Positions 28,374 through 35,864 of a stretch of 64,000 nt of DNA are shown here, in pieces. Position numbers and translations under genes: made by a program. Below the pieces are notes generated by a model. It saw only the letters and a program-made list of their open reading frames with translations, had not been told where the DNA came from and did not search any database. The stretch is from Agromyces laixinhei (GTDB lineage: Bacteria; Actinomycetota; Actinomycetes; Actinomycetales; Microbacteriaceae). The stretch is taken from the NCBI RefSeq assembly GCF_006337065.1, contig NZ_CP040872.1:682001-746000 (forward strand), read 5' to 3'. Numbering within the stretch: the first letter of the stretch is position 1; each line of letters starts with the position of its first letter.

Positions 28374-29273
28374 TCAGCCGGCCGCGCGCACCTCGACGAG
28401 GTTCGCCCATGGGTCGTCGAACGAGAGGACGCGACCGTCGTCGCGGGTCGCGACGCGATGATGCGACATCCGTTCGCCGAGTGCGCCGAGGTCGTCGGCG
28501 CTGGGCACGACGATCTCGACCTTGCCGAGACCCAGCGCGAGGCCGCGGCGCCCGGCACCGCGGCTGTTCCACGTGTTCATCGCCATGTGGTGGTGGTAGC
28601 CGCCCGCGGAGACGAACAGCGCCTGGTCGCCCATCTCCGCCGTGGTCTCGAAGCCGAGCCGATCGACGTAGAACTCACGCGCGCTCGCGACGTCGCCCAC
28701 CGAGAGGTGCACGTGACCGACGACGGCGTCGCCGAGCCCGGTGCCGGATGCCGCGGCAACCGCCCCGCCCTCGGTGAGGTGTTCACGCAGGTATGCGTTC
28801 GGGTCGAGGTACATGGTGGCCATCTCGACGGTGCCGTGCACCCAGCTCCACTTCGAGCGATCGCGGTCGAAGTAGAGTTCGACGCCGTTGCCCTCCGGGT
28901 CGGTGAAGTAGAAGGCCTCGCTCACGAGATGGTCGGCGCTGCCCGTGAACGTGCCCGGATGCTTCGAGGCGACCGAGTAGATCGCGGTCGACAGCGCCTC
29001 TCGGGTGTCGAAGAGGATCGCGGTGTGGAAGAGTCCGGCGTCGCGCGGGCTCGCGCGCTTCAGCTCGGGCGCGTGCTGGAGCACGACGACCGGCGTGGTG
29101 CCGCGGCCGAGCACGGCGACGGGGCCGTCGTGGCTCAACAGCTCGAGGGTGACGGCGTCGCGGTAGTAGCGGATCATGGCGTCGAGGTCGCCGACGCGCA
29201 GCGTCACCGCGCCCATGCCGGTGTCTGCCGCGAGCAGGCCGGAACCGGTCGGCGCTCCATTGGTTGTAATCAC
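28374..29273 (-). CDS. VOC (glyoxalase/extradiol-dioxygenase-like) protein
   Basis: A 299-residue protein with two tandem vicinal-oxygen-chelate modules. The first starts GMGAVTLRVGDLDAMIRYYRD and carries FYFTDPEGNGVELYFDR; the second starts VGHVHLSVGDVASAREFYVDRLGF and carries YHHHMAMNTW. Members use a metal to open or shift bonds in aromatic or small substrates; the substrate is unknown. The GTG at 29273 lies inside an inverted repeat, and an in-frame ATG at residue 20 is the other possible start. Confidence 0.88.
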   Translation of the reverse strand: MITTNGAPTGSGLLAADTGMGAVTLRVGDLDAMIRYYRDAVTLELLSHDGPVAVLGRGTTPVVVLQHAPELKRASPRDAGLFHTAILFDTREALSTAIYSVASKHPGTFTGSADHLVSEAFYFTDPEGNGVELYFDRDRSKWSWVHGTVEMATMYLDPNAYLREHLTEGGAVAAASGTGLGDAVVGHVHLSVGDVASAREFYVDRLGFETTAEMGDQALFVSAGGYHHHMAMNTWNSRGAGRRGLALGLGKVEIVVPSADDLGALGERMSHHRVATRDDGRVLSFDDPWANLVEVRAAG

Positions 29274-29278
29274 AACTA
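29261..29278. promoter_or_regulatory. inverted repeat over the VOC start
   Basis: GTTGT (29263-29267) and ACAAC (29272-29276) flank AATC, an AT-rich MarR-like site that covers the GTG start of the VOC gene. A repressor bound here would overlap the start codon and any leaderless transcript. Confidence 0.45.
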
Positions 29279-29301
29279 ACGCAACCCGGGCGGCCCGGCG
29301 G

Positions 29302-30258
29302 CTATTCCCTCACGCCGGCGGTCAGCCGGTCGAGCAACTCGCGGTAGCGGGCAGCGGTCTGCGCGACGATCTCGTGGGGGAGGGTCGGCGGCTCCTCCGA
29401 GACCTCCTGGTCCCAGTTCGCCGAGAGCCAGTCGCGCACGATCTGCTTGTCGAAGCTCGCCATGCGCAGCTCGGGCGTTGCAGCGGTCGCGTACGCCTCG
29501 GCATCCCAGTAGCGGCTCGAATCACTCGTCAGCACCTCGTCGGCGAGCGTCACGATGCCGGTCGCACGGTCGGCACCGAACTCGAACTTCGTGTCGGCGA
29601 GGATGACGCCGCGCGCCTCGGCGATCTGGGATGCGCGCGCGAAGATCTCGAGCGAGAGCTCGCGCAACTGGGCGGCGACGACCTCGCCGACGAGTTCGAC
29701 CGTGCGCTCGTACGAGACGTTGACGTCGTGTTCGCCGAGTGGGGCCTTCCACGCGGGCGTGTAGATCGGCTCGGGCAGGCGGTCGCCGTTCTGAAGCCCT
29801 TCGGGCAGGGCGTGGCCACCGATGGCACCGGTCTCCTGGTATTCCTTCCACCCGCCTCCCGTGATGTAGCCGCGCACGACGCACTCGACGGGGAACATGT
29901 CGAGCGTGCGGCAGAGCGTGCCGCGCTCGGCGAGCTCGGCCGGCACCTCGGGCAGGTCGAGCGCCTCGAGGCGATCGTCGAGCGGGTGCGCCAGATGGTT
30001 CGGCACCTCGGGCAGCTGGTCGAACCACCAGCGGGTGAGGCTCGTGAGCATCGCGCCCTTGCCGGGGATCGCGGGCGAGAGCACCCGGTCGTAGGCGCTC
30101 ACCCGGTCGGTCGCGACCACGAGCAGGATCGGCGAGAGGCGGAGCGGGTCGCCGGTCCAGGAGTCGTCGTCGACGAGCAGCCCGGTGGGCACGAAGAGAT
30201 CGCGCACCTTGCCCGAGTAGACGTGGGTCCAGCCGGGGTGCTCCTGCGATTCGTTCAC
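29302..30258 (-). CDS. purC: SAICAR synthetase PurC
   Basis: Joins aspartate to CAIR to form SAICAR in step 8 of purine synthesis. The 318-residue protein has the opening HVYSGKVRDLF (ATP loop), VATDRVSAYD, FPVECVVRGYITGGGWKEYQ and the C-terminal DTKFEFG. It reads leftward just after purD, with a 29-base gap, so the two form a small purine operon. Confidence 0.97.
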   Translation of the reverse strand: MNESQEHPGWTHVYSGKVRDLFVPTGLLVDDDSWTGDPLRLSPILLVVATDRVSAYDRVLSPAIPGKGAMLTSLTRWWFDQLPEVPNHLAHPLDDRLEALDLPEVPAELAERGTLCRTLDMFPVECVVRGYITGGGWKEYQETGAIGGHALPEGLQNGDRLPEPIYTPAWKAPLGEHDVNVSYERTVELVGEVVAAQLRELSLEIFARASQIAEARGVILADTKFEFGADRATGIVTLADEVLTSDSSRYWDAEAYATAATPELRMASFDKQIVRDWLSANWDQEVSEEPPTLPHEIVAQTAARYRELLDRLTAGVRE

Positions 30259-30287
30259 GCCATCAGTCTACGAGAGGCGTGCCCCCA

Positions 30288-31619
30288 CTATTCGGTGACG
30301 CGGGCCGCGATGTCGGTGCGATATTGCCCGCCGTCGAGTCGCAGGTGCGCGAGCGATTCGTAGGCGCGGCGGCGCGCTTCGGCGAACCCGTCGCCGACCG
30401 CGACGACGCTCAGCACACGGCCGCCGGTCGCGACGAGCGGCACGCCGCCCTCACCGGTCGCCGCACCGATCGCGGTCGCGGCATGGGCGAGGTGCACGCC
30501 GGGCACGGATGCTGCGGCCTCGATGCCCTCGATCGGCCGCCCGGTCTGCGGCGCCTCGGGGTAGCCCTCGCTCGCGAGCACGACCGTGACCGCGGCATCC
30601 GTTCGGAATGCCGGACGCGGGAGCGCGCCGAGCCCGCCCGTCGCGGCCGCGTGCAGCAGACCCGAGAGCGGGGTTGCGAGGCGGGGGAGCACGACCTGCG
30701 TCTCGGGGTCGCCGAAGCGCGCGTTGAACTCGATCACCCGGATGCCGCGCGAGGTGAGGATGAGCCCGGCGTAGAGCAGCCCGATGAACGGGGTCTGCTC
30801 TTCGGCGAGCTTGCGAACGGTGGGCAGGGCGATCGTCTCGATGACCTCGTCGACGAAGGCCGCCTCGCTGCCGAAGCGGCCGCCGCGACCGTCGGAGGCG
30901 TCGGCGAGCCACGGCAGCGGCGAGTACGCGCCCATGCCGCCCGTGTTGGGGCCGGCGTCGCCGTCGTGCAGGCGCTTGAAGTCCTGCGCGGGAGAGAGGG
31001 GCAGCACGTTGGTGCCGTCGGAGAGGAGGAAGAGCGAGACCTCCTGGCCGTCGAGGAACTCCTCGATGAGCACAGGCCCCTGCTGCAGGTAGTGGGCGGC
31101 GTGCACGAGCGCGGCAGCGCGGTCTTCGGTGACGAGCACGCCCTTGCCCGCAGCGAGACCGTCGGCCTTCACGACATAGGGAGCGCCGAATTCGTCGAGC
31201 GTCGTCTCGACGTCGGCGAGGGTGTCGGCGAGGTTCGCCCGCCCGGTCGGCACCCCTGCCTCTTGCATGATGCGCTTGGCGAAGGTCTTCGAACCCTCGA
31301 GCGCCGCAGCGGCCTTGCCCGGCCCGAACACGGCGATGCCGCGTGTGCGCAGGGCGTCGGCGACGCCGGCGACGAGCGGGGCCTCCGGCCCGATGACGAC
31401 GAACTCGACGTCGTTGTCGAGCGCGTATTCGGCGACGAGGCTCGGGCTCGTCGGGTCGAGAGCGATGGTCGTGACGCTGCCGCGAGCCGAAGAGGTGGGG
31501 GATGCCGCGATGCCCGCGTTGCCCGGTGCCGCGATGATCTCGTGGCCGGCCTCCTCATCGAGGAGCGCGAGGATGATGGCGTGCTCGCGCGCGCCCGAGC
31601 CGAGGACGAGGATTCTCAC
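30288..31619 (-). CDS. purD: phosphoribosylamine-glycine ligase PurD
   Basis: ATP-grasp enzyme that makes GAR from phosphoribosylamine and glycine. The 443-residue protein has an N-terminal Rossmann-like start ([18 protein letters not shown]), [16 protein letters not shown], the ATP-grasp loop [14 protein letters not shown], the metal site [15 protein letters not shown] and a C-terminal lid. It is first in a purD-purC pair and divergent from lspA across 33 bases, so the two genes share a promoter area. Confidence 0.97.
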   Translation of the reverse strand: MRILVLGSGAREHAIILALLDEEAGHEIIAAPGNAGIAASPTSSARGSVTTIALDPTSPSLVAEYALDNDVEFVVIGPEAPLVAGVADALRTRGIAVFGPGKAAAALEGSKTFAKRIMQEAGVPTGRANLADTLADVETTLDEFGAPYVVKADGLAAGKGVLVTEDRAAALVHAAHYLQQGPVLIEEFLDGQEVSLFLLSDGTNVLPLSPAQDFKRLHDGDAGPNTGGMGAYSPLPWLADASDGRGGRFGSEAAFVDEVIETIALPTVRKLAEEQTPFIGLLYAGLILTSRGIRVIEFNARFGDPETQVVLPRLATPLSGLLHAAATGGLGALPRPAFRTDAAVTVVLASEGYPEAPQTGRPIEGIEAAASVPGVHLAHAATAIGAATGEGGVPLVATGGRVLSVVAVGDGFAEARRRAYESLAHLRLDGGQYRTDIAARVTE

Positions 31620-31652
31620 CGGTTCAGGCTACCCCAGCGCGGTACTGCGAGA

Positions 31653-32228
31653 ATGGTGCGCGTGACCAGAGACTCGACCGGCGCGGGCGCCGCGCACGAC
31701 CCGACGGCCATCGACGACGACCCGGCGCCCGACGCGACGGGCCGCCGCCTGTTCTGGTGGGTGCTCGGCATCGCCGCGTTCATCGTGTTCGTCGACCAGG
31801 CCGGCAAGTGGTGGGCTGAGGCCGAACTCGGCGACGGCAGCACGATTCCGGTGATCGGCGACGTCATCCGCTTCGTGCTCGTGTACAACCCCGGCGCCGC
31901 CTTCTCGATCGGCACCGAGTACACGTGGATCTTCGCGATCCTCGCCGGACTCGGCGCGATCGCGCTCGTGTGGTTCGCCTGGCGCGTCGGCTCGGTCGGC
32001 TGGACGATCGCGCTGGGTCTCCTCCTCGGCGGCGCGGTCACCCATCTCGGCGATCGCCTGTTCCGTGAGCCGGGCTTCGGACGCGGGCACGTCGTCGACT
32101 TCATCGGCTACGGCAACTGGTTCGTCGGCAACATCGCCGACATCGCGATCTTCGCCGGCGCCGTCATGATCCTCGTGCTGACGTTCATGGGCATCGCGGT
32201 CAGGGGCGGGCGTACGCACGAAGCCTGA
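31653..32228 (+). CDS. lspA: lipoprotein signal peptidase
   Basis: Membrane aspartic protease that cuts signal peptides from prolipoproteins after lipid attachment. The 191-residue protein has four helices, with a polar N-terminal extension of about 30 residues. The LspA motifs are present: VLVYNPGAAFSIG, the catalytic-Asp region HLGDRLF, then HVVDFIGYGNW and GNIADIAI with the second Asp. The usual GN before the first Asp is TH here, which is within family variation. It would serve lipoproteins such as HmuT and the importer binding protein. ATG 31653 or the following GTGs could be the start. Confidence 0.93.
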   Translation: MVRVTRDSTGAGAAHDPTAIDDDPAPDATGRRLFWWVLGIAAFIVFVDQAGKWWAEAELGDGSTIPVIGDVIRFVLVYNPGAAFSIGTEYTWIFAILAGLGAIALVWFAWRVGSVGWTIALGLLLGGAVTHLGDRLFREPGFGRGHVVDFIGYGNWFVGNIADIAIFAGAVMILVLTFMGIAVRGGRTHEA

Positions 32229-32252
32229 CCGATCGGGTGCACCGGTGGCAGA

Positions 32253-32645
32253 ATGGTCGGCATGGCACGCGCGAGAATCGGCGACGACATCGGACGCGCG
32301 GCGGTGGCCGTCGTGCAGACGGTGACGGCCGAGGGTGCGGATGCCGCGACATCCGTCGACCGCTCGACGCTCGCGCTCGCGGTGCGCTACTCGCTGCAGG
32401 TGCTCGCCGAGCAGTCGCCCGGCGGCACCGTCGAGGTGCGGGTGCCGCCCTTCGGCGCGGTGCAGTGCATCGAGGGCCCGAAGCACACGCGGGGCACTCC
32501 GCCGAACGTCGTCGAGACGGATGTCTCGACGTGGCTCGATCTCGCCACGGGAACGCTCTCGTGGGCCGACGCGCGAGCGGCCGGGCGCGTGCACGCCTCC
32601 GGGCAGCGGGCAGACCTCAGCGACGTGCTACCGGTGATCCGCTGA
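32253..32645 (+). CDS. sterol carrier-like family protein
   Basis: A 130-residue soluble protein resembling the bacterial SCP-ortholog family of actinobacteria: [13 protein letters not shown] at the start and the sequence [30 protein letters not shown] in the middle, then a closing helix. It probably binds a hydrophobic ligand, but its job is unknown. It follows lspA by 24 bases and may be co-transcribed. ATG 32253 is used; in-frame ATG 32262 is the alternative. Confidence 0.85.
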   Translation: MVGMARARIGDDIGRAAVAVVQTVTAEGADAATSVDRSTLALAVRYSLQVLAEQSPGGTVEVRVPPFGAVQCIEGPKHTRGTPPNVVETDVSTWLDLATGTLSWADARAAGRVHASGQRADLSDVLPVIR

Positions 32646-32673
32646 CGAATGCCCGACGGGCCGGCGCTGCGGC

Positions 32674-33459
32674 TCAGCGCGACGGCAGCACGAGCGGGGC
32701 GCCCGTGCGCGGGTGCGGCACGACGTCGACCGGCTGGCCGTAGACCGCCTCGATGCGTTCAGCCGTCAGCACCTCGGCCGGCGTGCCCGTCGCGACGACC
32801 CGGCCCAGTCGCAGCAGGGTGATGTCGTCGGCGTAGGCGGCGGCGAGGTTCAGGTCGTGCAGCACCACGATGACCGTGGCGCCGGCCGCGGCGTGCCCGC
32901 GGGCGAGTCGCAGCACGTCCTCCTGGTGCTTCAGGTCGAGGGCGGCCGTCGGCTCGTCGAGGAGCAGCACGGGCGTGCACTGCGCGAGGATGCGGGCGAG
33001 CGCGACGCGGGCCCGCTCGCCGCCCGAGAGCGACGGCACGGTGCGCGCGGCGAGGTGGCCGACCTCCGTCGCCGCCATCGCCGCGTCGATCTCGCGATCG
33101 TCGTCGTCGGCCGCTGCGCTGCCCGCCCACGGGTGCCGGCCCATCGCCACGATCTCGCGCACCGGGAACGGGAACGAGACGGTGTGCTCCTGCGTCAGCA
33201 CGGCGCGAAGGCGGGCGAGTGCCTTCGGCGACCGGTGGGCGACCGGGGTGTCGCCGAGGTGCACGCTGCCTGCCGCCGCAGCCCGGTCGCCCGCGAGCGC
33301 TGCGAGCAGCGTCGACTTGCCGGCGCCGTTCGGCCCGATGAGTGCGTGCACCCGGCCCGCCGCCGCCGAGAAGTCGACGTCGTGAAGCAGGGTCACGCCG
33401 TCGATCTCGACGGCGAGACCCGCGGCGGCGAGCGACAGGGCCGTGCGTGCGCGGCTCAT
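32674..33459 (-). CDS. hmuV: haem ABC transporter ATPase HmuV
   Basis: A 261-residue ATPase for iron-compound import: Walker A GPNGAGKS (about 43), VLTQEHTVSFPFPVREIVAMGRHPW (Q-loop and the typical HmuV segment), signature LSGGE, Walker B VLLLDEP, H-loop LHDLN. It is the last gene of hmuTUV, overlapping hmuU by 4 bases. Being next to an HtaA protein marks haem rather than siderophore uptake. Confidence 0.94.
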   Translation of the reverse strand: MSRARTALSLAAAGLAVEIDGVTLLHDVDFSAAAGRVHALIGPNGAGKSTLLAALAGDRAAAAGSVHLGDTPVAHRSPKALARLRAVLTQEHTVSFPFPVREIVAMGRHPWAGSAAADDDDREIDAAMAATEVGHLAARTVPSLSGGERARVALARILAQCTPVLLLDEPTAALDLKHQEDVLRLARGHAAAGATVIVVLHDLNLAAAYADDITLLRLGRVVATGTPAEVLTAERIEAVYGQPVDVVPHPRTGAPLVLPSR

Positions 33460-34562
33460 CCCCAGCCTCCGGATCGCCGCCGGGTGCGACGCAGCAGCCA
33501 GAAGAAGAACGGACCGCCGATGATCGAGGTCAGCATGCCGATCGGCAGGTCGGCCATCGGCACCATCGTGCGGGCCGCGAGGTCGGCCGCGATCAGGAGC
33601 AGCGCGCCGCCGAGCGCGCTCGCGACGAGCAGCGGACGGTGGGCGGGCCCGATCACCATGCGCATGAGGTGCGGCACGATGAGCCCGACGAAGGCGATGA
33701 TGCCCGCGAACGCCACGGCAGAGCAGACGAGCACGGCGACGACGACGATCGAGACGATGCGCACGGTTTCGACGCGCACACCGAGGTGGCGTGCCCCGCG
33801 CTCGCCGAGGGAGAAGAGGTCGAGTGTGCGGCCGAGCAACAGGGCGGCGATGCCCGCCGCGATGACGAGCGGCAGCATGACGGCGACCTCGGGCCAGCGG
33901 GCGCCGTTCAGCGAGCCGAGCTGCCAGAACACGATCTCCTCGCGGGAGCCGGTGTCGCCGATGAACGTGAGGAACGCGAGCGCACCGCCGGCGAACGCGT
34001 TGATCGCGATGCCGGTCAAGACGAGCGTGACGACCTCGGTGCGGCCCCCTGCGCGACTCGCGAGGTAGACCACGAGCGTCGCACCGAGACCCGCGAGGAA
34101 CGCGGCGATGGCCGTCACCCAGTCGCCGAACGCCGTCCAGCCGAGCACGATGGCGGCGGCGGCGCCGAGTGCGGCGCCCGAGGAGACGCCCACCACGCCG
34201 GGCTCGGCGAGCGGGTTCGCGAAGATCGCCTGCATGACCGTGCCGGCCATCGCGAGCGCGGCGCCGATGAGCAGCGCCATCGCGATGCGCGGGAAGCGGA
34301 TGTTCCAGAGCGCCGAATCCGTGTTCGGCAGCGCCTCGGGAGCGTCGCTCAGACCGAGGCCGCGCAGCAGCGAGTTCCACACCTCGTGCGGTGGCACCGG
34401 CAGCTGGCCAGCGCCCGCCGACACGACGACGCCGGCGACGAGCGCGACGGCGAGGCCGCCGAAGAGCAGGGTGCTCCTCGTGCGGGGACGGAGGCCGCGC
34501 ATGGGCCGGTCTGCGAGGCTCGGGCGGACGGCATCGGGCGCGGATTCGCGAGTATCAGTCAT
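33456..34562 (-). CDS. hmuU: haem ABC transporter permease HmuU (FecCD)
   Basis: A 368-residue FecCD permease with about ten helices. Features are SALWNIRFPRIAMALLIGAALA, the NPLAEPGVVGVSSGAALG loop, LTGIAINAFAGG, RHLGVRVETVR and the closing FVGLIVPHLMRMVIGPAHR that contacts the ATPase. The first about 25 residues are polar. It overlaps hmuT (8 bases) and hmuV (4 bases), so all three are coupled. Confidence 0.95.
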   Translation of the reverse strand: MTDTRESAPDAVRPSLADRPMRGLRPRTRSTLLFGGLAVALVAGVVVSAGAGQLPVPPHEVWNSLLRGLGLSDAPEALPNTDSALWNIRFPRIAMALLIGAALAMAGTVMQAIFANPLAEPGVVGVSSGAALGAAAAIVLGWTAFGDWVTAIAAFLAGLGATLVVYLASRAGGRTEVVTLVLTGIAINAFAGGALAFLTFIGDTGSREEIVFWQLGSLNGARWPEVAVMLPLVIAAGIAALLLGRTLDLFSLGERGARHLGVRVETVRIVSIVVVAVLVCSAVAFAGIIAFVGLIVPHLMRMVIGPAHRPLLVASALGGALLLIAADLAARTMVPMADLPIGMLTSIIGGPFFFWLLRRTRRRSGGWG

Positions 34563-35700
34563 CGAGGTAGCCCGACTGCCCGGGCGCCCACACCGCCCGG
34601 GCGAGTGCCTCGACGACCTGCGGGGCTCGCGGGCCGAAGCTCAGGATCTCGCTGTCGGCCATGTCGACGAACCTGCGGTGCACGCCCGCAGGCGTCGAGG
34701 CGAGCGCCGGCACGCGCTCGAGCAGCCCGTCGACCCCGCCGGCCGACTCGAGGCCGCCGCTCATCAGGAGCACCAGATCGGGCTGCGCCGCCACGAGTGC
34801 CTCGGCGGTGACGGGGCGCATGCCCTCCCAGCCGATCTCGCTCGCGATGTCGATGCCGCCGATCGATTCGATGAGCGAATCAGCTCCCGACTCGGCGCCG
34901 AAGAGGTAGTAGACGTTCGCCGAGCCGCGCACGTAGAGGAACGCGATGCGCGGCCGAACGGCGGGGTCTGCGGGGATGGCCGCCTCGATGTCTGCGACGA
35001 CGCGGGCGAGGTCGGCATCGACCTGCGCTGACAGCAGCTCGCCACGTGCAGGCACCCCGAGCGCCGCCGCGACCTGGTCGATGAGGTCGTCGATCGTGTC
35101 GAGGCTGCGCTCGGAGGTCGTGATCACGACGGGGATGCCGCTGTCGCGGAGCTGGTCGAGCACGTCGAGGGGCCCGAGCGTGGTGTCGGTGATCACGACG
35201 GTCGGGTCGAGGGCGAGGATCGCCTCTGCGGTCAGGTTGTGACCGCCCTGCGTCACGACGGGCAGAGCGGAGGCCTCGGCGAAGCCGGTCGAGCTGTCGC
35301 GCCCGACGACGCGGTCGCCGAGGCCGAGTCCGAAGACGGTGGCGGCGAGCGAGCCCGAGACGTCGATGGGCAGGATCCGCGAGGCATCCGTCACGGTGAC
35401 CTTCGTGCCCTCGTCGTCGGTGATCGTCGCCGGAAGCCGGGGTTGCTCGTCGGAGGAGATCACCGGCAGCGCGGCATCGGCGAGGCACGCCGTCGACGGG
35501 CCCTCGATCGCGCGGGGCGACTCGTCGATCTCGAGCTCGGCGAACGGGGTCGCGCTGGCCAGGCATTGCGGCTCGGCGGTCGTGCCGGTCGCGGTGGCGA
35601 CGCAGCCCGTGGTGAGCAGCGCCGTCGCGGTGAGCACGGCGATGAGTGCGGAGCGGCGTGCGCGGGCCGAGATCGGGCGCAGCGTGACACGAGAAGTCAT
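34555..35700 (-). CDS. hmuT: haem-binding lipoprotein HmuT
   Basis: The lipid-anchored receptor that passes haem to HmuUV. The 381-residue protein has a basic start, a hydrophobic core and the lipobox LTTGC, then a periplasmic-binding fold: RILPIDVSGSLAATVFGLGLGDRVVGRDSST, LPVVTQGGHNLTAEAILALDPTVVI and AFLYVRGSANVYYLFGAESGADSLIESIGG. The N-terminal about 60 residues after the Cys are linker-like with two further Cys. DtxR-type boxes lie just upstream, so it is probably iron-repressed. Confidence 0.94.
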   Translation of the reverse strand: MTSRVTLRPISARARRSALIAVLTATALLTTGCVATATGTTAEPQCLASATPFAELEIDESPRAIEGPSTACLADAALPVISSDEQPRLPATITDDEGTKVTVTDASRILPIDVSGSLAATVFGLGLGDRVVGRDSSTGFAEASALPVVTQGGHNLTAEAILALDPTVVITDTTLGPLDVLDQLRDSGIPVVITTSERSLDTIDDLIDQVAAALGVPARGELLSAQVDADLARVVADIEAAIPADPAVRPRIAFLYVRGSANVYYLFGAESGADSLIESIGGIDIASEIGWEGMRPVTAEALVAAQPDLVLLMSGGLESAGGVDGLLERVPALASTPAGVHRRFVDMADSEILSFGPRAPQVVEALARAVWAPGQSGYLDD

Positions 35701-35704
35701 GAAG

Positions 35705-35723
35705 TGAGGTAAGCCTTACCTTA
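35705..35723. promoter_or_regulatory. DtxR/IdeR-type iron box 1 (hmuT side)
   Basis: TGAGGTAAGCCTTACCTTA contains the perfect palindrome AGGTAAG-C-CTTACCT and matches the TTAGGTTAGGCTAACCTAA-type DtxR/IdeR consensus in outline. It begins 5 bases upstream of the hmuT ATG on the leftward strand, so iron-bound repressor would cover the hmuT start region. Confidence 0.85.
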
Positions 35724-35726
35724 GAG

Positions 35727-35756
35727 TTGACAGGGCGGCAGGCTTCACTCTAGCGT
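35727..35756 (+). promoter_or_regulatory. putative htaA promoter
   Basis: TTGACA (35727-35732) is followed after an 18-base spacer by TAGCGT (35751-35756). It lies between the two iron boxes and points toward the HtaA gene, so both boxes could control it. Confidence 0.5.
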
Positions 35757-35762
35757 CATCTT

Positions 35763-35781
35763 TTAGCTGAGGCTTACCTAA
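35763..35781. promoter_or_regulatory. DtxR/IdeR-type iron box 2 (htaA side)
   Basis: TTAGCTGAGGCTTACCTAA keeps the outer TTAG/CTAA arms and the AGGCT core of the 19-base DtxR/IdeR consensus. It lies just downstream of the predicted htaA -10 element. Confidence 0.8.
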
Positions 35782-35864
35782 CTCGGCCGATCCCCATCTC
35801 ACCCTCGCGACGCGCTCGGTGCACTGTGTGCACCGTGGCTTCGCCATGCCTGGAGGACTGCGTC

